DNA from: Syntrophomonas sp. UBA5432 | GTDB lineage: Bacteria; Bacillota; Syntrophomonadia; Syntrophomonadales; Syntrophomonadaceae | Assembly (NCBI GenBank): GCA_002424365.1 | Contig: DIRQ01000126.1 | Span: 1 to 15,657 of the forward strand | Direction: 5' to 3' | Length of the DNA: 15,657 nt | Shown here: positions 13,205 through 15,657 of the stretch, piece after piece | Position numbering within the stretch: position 1 is the stretch's first letter | Layout of the letters: each line of letters opens with the position of its first letter | Notes under the pieces: model-generated | What the model saw: only the letters and a program-made list of their open reading frames with translations | Told to the model about the DNA's origin: nothing | The model's database searches: none | Translations under genes and position numbers: made by a program

Positions 13205-14281
13205 TTATTTCTTCTGATCGGAAACCTCAGGTCCGCCACTTAGGATTTCCTTGACCTGTTCCTTGTTCAAGGTTTTATTATAGAATTTTTTATAATAGTC
13301 TATTATCTCCTGCTCCAAATCCAGGTCCTTAAAAACCTCTGGGTGGAAGGTTTTGGCGGCCCACATGAGTGTCAAGGGTTGTTCTGCTGTACGGTGAGCC
13401 CAAACGTGAGCTCCCATCGGAGTAGGATAAACCTGTTTATTTGCTACCGCGGTAATTTTTTGGTAACGAGTATCCTGGTTAATTAACTTAACATCTTGTG
13501 GAGTGCTAACAATAATTATTTCCGGATCCCATTTCAATAAATGCTCCATAGAAAAGGCTAGGTTCTGCCCAGCCCGATCAACTTTGGCTATACTTTGCCC
13601 ACCGGCGGTTTCAATCCACCAGTCAGAAATTTCGTGCGGTGCCGTCATGCTTGCCATATTGGCATATAAGATGCGAGGTCTTTTTTCTTCAGGTATAGTT
13701 GACACTGTTTTGCCTATCGTTGCCACTGTTGTATCAAAGTATTTTACATATTCACTTGCTAATTCTTCTTTATTAAGTACCTTCCCCACCAGATTAATGG
13801 TCTGCTTTACGTCCTCGGGCTCAGTCCAGGATAAAAACACAGCATTCATGTTAGCATTGGCTACTGCTGCGGCCATTTGTTCATCCATGGTAAATACAAC
13901 ATCTGGTTTTAACTTCATTAATTCTTCTACATTAGGCTGGTAATTGTTGTTCTGAACCACGGGTTGATTGGCTAGATTGGGAGCAAACTTGTACTGATAC
14001 TTCCAGCGTTCATTCCGGGCAAATTCAGGGAGACCGTTAACTATCTTATCACCCTCACCCACCGCAAAAACAAGACTATTTAATACCGGACCAGGGCCTA
14101 TTGTAGCCACACTGTTAATCTCTGGCGGAAGGGTCACCTCCCGGCCTGCCATGTCCACAATCGTCCGGGTAGTGGTTGTCTTATCCACCTCTTTGTCCTT
14201 ACCGCACCCTGCCACGAATATACAACTGATGACTAGTAGGACGATTATCAGCAAAGGCAAACCAAGCTGTTTCTTTTTCAT
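13205..14281 (-). CDS. ABC transporter substrate-binding lipoprotein, TroA/BtuF fold
   Basis: Fourth binding protein, 358 residues. The signal peptide ends at the lipobox VAGC with Cys26 lipidated. The mature domain starts TRTIVDMAGREVTLP, carries NVEELMKLKPDVVFTMDE in lobe one and LLKWDPEIIIVSTP in lobe two, and ends FHPEVFKDLDLEQEIIDYYKKFYNKTLNKEQVKEIL. PMGAHVWAH is its version of the P-x-G-x-x-x-W segment. Lobe one has a run of small residues (MAAAVANANMNAVF) not seen in the others, which hints at a different pocket. The ATG at 14281 follows AGGAGAGGGG. It lies 184 bases after a DUF364 gene and precedes methyltransferase paralogue 2. No permease is nearby, so the 3136-4143 permease or one outside the window would serve it. 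Confidence 0.9.
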   Translation of the reverse strand: MKKKQLGLPLLIIVLLVISCIFVAGCGKDKEVDKTTTTRTIVDMAGREVTLPPEINSVATIGPGPVLNSLVFAVGEGDKIVNGLPEFARNERWKYQYKFAPNLANQPVVQNNNYQPNVEELMKLKPDVVFTMDEQMAAAVANANMNAVFLSWTEPEDVKQTINLVGKVLNKEELASEYVKYFDTTVATIGKTVSTIPEEKRPRILYANMASMTAPHEISDWWIETAGGQSIAKVDRAGQNLAFSMEHLLKWDPEIIIVSTPQDVKLINQDTRYQKITAVANKQVYPTPMGAHVWAHRTAEQPLTLMWAAKTFHPEVFKDLDLEQEIIDYYKKFYNKTLNKEQVKEILSGGPEVSDQKK

Positions 14282-14465
14282 GTTTTCCCCTCTCCTTTTC
14301 TTAGTATCTGGATAGCATCAAATCTCCAGACTTGCATTCAAAGCGTAAATATTCCCTGTAATTAAATTCCCCCCATAAGGTTTTATCAACTTTTCATTTC
14401 CTCCAACCTTTGATTGAATCAATGTTTGCAAGTATACCAAATCCCCTTTTTGATTCGGTTAATCA

Positions 14466-15320
14466 CTAATCTTTTCGAGGATACAGGGTAATCTTTTCGG
14501 CGCAACGCTCATAAAAGTGGTAACCAGCACCGGCCTCACCCAAAATATCCAGAAGCTTATCGGCATCTGTTACCAAAACACCACCTAAAGAAGTAACACC
14601 CCGATCAAATAAAGGCCCCGGAAGTATACTGGCCGACGGCCCCACCACTATAAATTCACTTTCCGGGCGGGCAGCCATAAGGAGATCCTGGAGACTATCG
14701 TTAATCAAAGTAGTCCCGGTGCTAACGATTATGTCCGCCCAGGGTAATGCTTCAGCTGCTTTTTCCGGAGGCCAAAAATGAAGCATTTCATCAGGTTTTA
14801 AGGTGGATGTATCCATCTCCAGGACCCGGTAGGGAACTCCCTCGGTTTTTAGCTTTTTAAGCAGAGGGCCAAGAGCACCAATTACAGCCACATTTTTATC
14901 CCGGGAAAATTCCATATCCAAAGGATCTGTATTCCGTTCGATTACATAATCTTGGGGGGGATTATTTACCCAGGAGGTAGCAGAAAGGGCACTTAAGACA
15001 GCAATAGCCAGTGCCTTTTTCAGTGCGGTATCTCCTTCAAGAATAGCTTCCTCTACCATATCCAGTGCCCGGCGACCTTTTAACGTACCTGCTCGGGGCA
15101 TACGTCCGGTAGAACTGGAACAGCAAACAGCATCGGGCATAACCTTAACCGGAGTGGCGCAAATCCCTCCCTGACCGTTACTTAGTTTTACTCCGGTAAA
15201 AAAGACGCCAATAACAACCCTATCAATAGTCAGATCGTTTATAGCCTCCCCCAGCAATGCTTTTAACTGATCCAACACCTCCTTTAGGATAGAGTCCTGC
15301 CGGTAATTTATCGCATTCAT
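14466..15320 (-). CDS. DUF4213/DUF364 protein (paralogue 2, 284 aa)
   Basis: Longer DUF364-type protein with the full N-terminal DUF4213 region. IDRVVIGVFFTGVKLSNGQGG (~33-53) leads to CATPVKVMPDAVCCSSSTGRMPRAGTLKGR, the Cys-Cys-containing loop of this family. ALAIAVLSALS is the helix before the Rossmann-like domain, which has NVAVIGALGPLL, the central IIVSTGTTLINDSL and FIVVGPSASILPGPLFDRGVTSLGG. The ATG at 15320 has AAGGTGTG upstream. It begins 28 bases after the end of moeA, so it is almost certainly co-transcribed with a molybdenum-cofactor gene, which ties the DUF364 family to Mo/W in this organism. Biochemical activity is unknown; metal chelation or ligand synthesis has been suggested for the family. 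Confidence 0.9.
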   Translation of the reverse strand: MNAINYRQDSILKEVLDQLKALLGEAINDLTIDRVVIGVFFTGVKLSNGQGGICATPVKVMPDAVCCSSSTGRMPRAGTLKGRRALDMVEEAILEGDTALKKALAIAVLSALSATSWVNNPPQDYVIERNTDPLDMEFSRDKNVAVIGALGPLLKKLKTEGVPYRVLEMDTSTLKPDEMLHFWPPEKAAEALPWADIIVSTGTTLINDSLQDLLMAARPESEFIVVGPSASILPGPLFDRGVTSLGGVLVTDADKLLDILGEAGAGYHFYERCAEKITLYPRKD

Positions 15321-15348
15321 TTCTTCACACCTTTCTGTAGTCCATCGC

Positions 15349-15657
15349 TTACAAAATAAATACTTCAGCGATTTGTCCCTGGCATAATCCTGCCTCCAAA
15401 TCCTTTATCCATATGTAACCGTTAGACCGAGAAATGGCACTGGTTTGCGCTGGATTTGCCAAGTTAGCAGGTTTAGCTTTGATAAACTCTCCCCCTTTTT
15501 CCAGTTGCACTAGTAAATGCGTGTACAGTGATGGGCTCATATCAAAATCAACCATAGCCGTAATCACATCCTCGTCCAAACAACCAATTAAGCGATGCCA
15601 CAGTTTTTCTATTACTATCTTAAAAAGAAGTACCGGCGCGATAGGATGTCCCGGCAA
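15349..15657 (-). CDS. moeA: MoeA, molybdopterin molybdenumtransferase, C-terminal part
   Basis: The visible 102 residues begin with LPGHPIAPVLLFK, equivalent to the PGNP motif of MoeA domain III, and end with SAISRSNGYIWIKDLEAGLCQGQIAEVFIL, the typical domain IV finish. MoeA inserts molybdate (or tungstate) into adenylylated molybdopterin in the cytoplasm, the last common step of Mo cofactor synthesis. The leftmost codon seen (TTG at 15657) is not the true start: MoeA is about 400 residues, so roughly 300 residues lie beyond the window edge. The C-terminal domain is a little divergent, and the His in PGHP replaces the common Asn, so a paralogue specialised for tungsten is possible. It ends 28 bases before a DUF364 gene and heads the leftward unit in this window. 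Confidence 0.85.
   Translation of the reverse strand: MPGHPIAPVLLFKIVIEKLWHRLIGCLDEDVITAMVDFDMSPSLYTHLLVQLEKGGEFIKAKPANLANPAQTSAISRSNGYIWIKDLEAGLCQGQIAEVFIL

Noticed and set aside
13503..13943. 146-codon plus-strand frame inside the fourth binding-protein gene
   Set aside because: It is fully antisense to a complete lipoprotein gene with signal peptide and family motifs; the long frame is a by-product.

Overview
The window reads as chromosomal DNA of an anaerobic, spore-former-type bacterium of the Clostridia (Peptococcaceae / Desulfitobacterium / Desulfotomaculum / Syntrophomonas-like). This is inferred from moderate G+C (low forties per cent by eye), strong AGGAGG-type ribosome sites, and the family content: FmdE, DUF364, BtuCD-type transport, lipoprotein binding proteins and Moco RNAs. 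No ribosomal RNA, tRNA, mobile element or CRISPR array was seen, and species cannot be named.

Nearly every gene fits one theme, molybdenum/tungsten cofactor homeostasis. Two minus-strand leaders (about 5137-5226 and 10380-10495) match the Moco riboswitch: a P1 stem, a GGUAUAG/CUAUGCC-type hairpin, then the invariant GCCUCCC...GGAAA segment. Each is followed by an intrinsic terminator just ahead of the first gene. The right edge holds the C-terminal part of moeA (molybdenum insertase).

Layout, right to left on the minus strand. (A) 15657-12455: partial moeA, a DUF4213/DUF364 protein, a binding lipoprotein and a class I methyltransferase. (B) 10836-12224, on the plus strand, a two-gene unit: FmdE-family protein and a second DUF4213/DUF364 protein. 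(C) 10495-5316: Moco riboswitch and terminator, a 57-residue Cys-containing small ORF, a binding lipoprotein, a radical SAM enzyme with the unusual CX5CX2C motif (HmdB-like), another binding lipoprotein, a second methyltransferase and an intrinsic terminator. (D) 5307-104: possible promoter, Moco riboswitch and terminator, a membrane-anchored Ig-like surface protein, a BtuC/FecCD-type permease, its ATPase, a membrane-anchored binding protein, a short TiaS-like DDTD protein, a 65-residue four-Cys protein and an AT-rich terminator.

Working model (inference): one ABC importer of the BtuCD/MolBC type is served by up to four dedicated binding proteins. Next to it are soluble enzymes (radical SAM, two SAM methyltransferases, TiaS-like ATP-dependent enzyme, FmdE, two DUF364) of the sort that could make or process a small metal-binding molecule. 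Two of the operons shut down when Moco or its tungsten analogue is plentiful. The cluster is therefore a candidate Mo/W acquisition or metal-ligand biosynthesis system that, as far as I know, has no experimentally described pathway.
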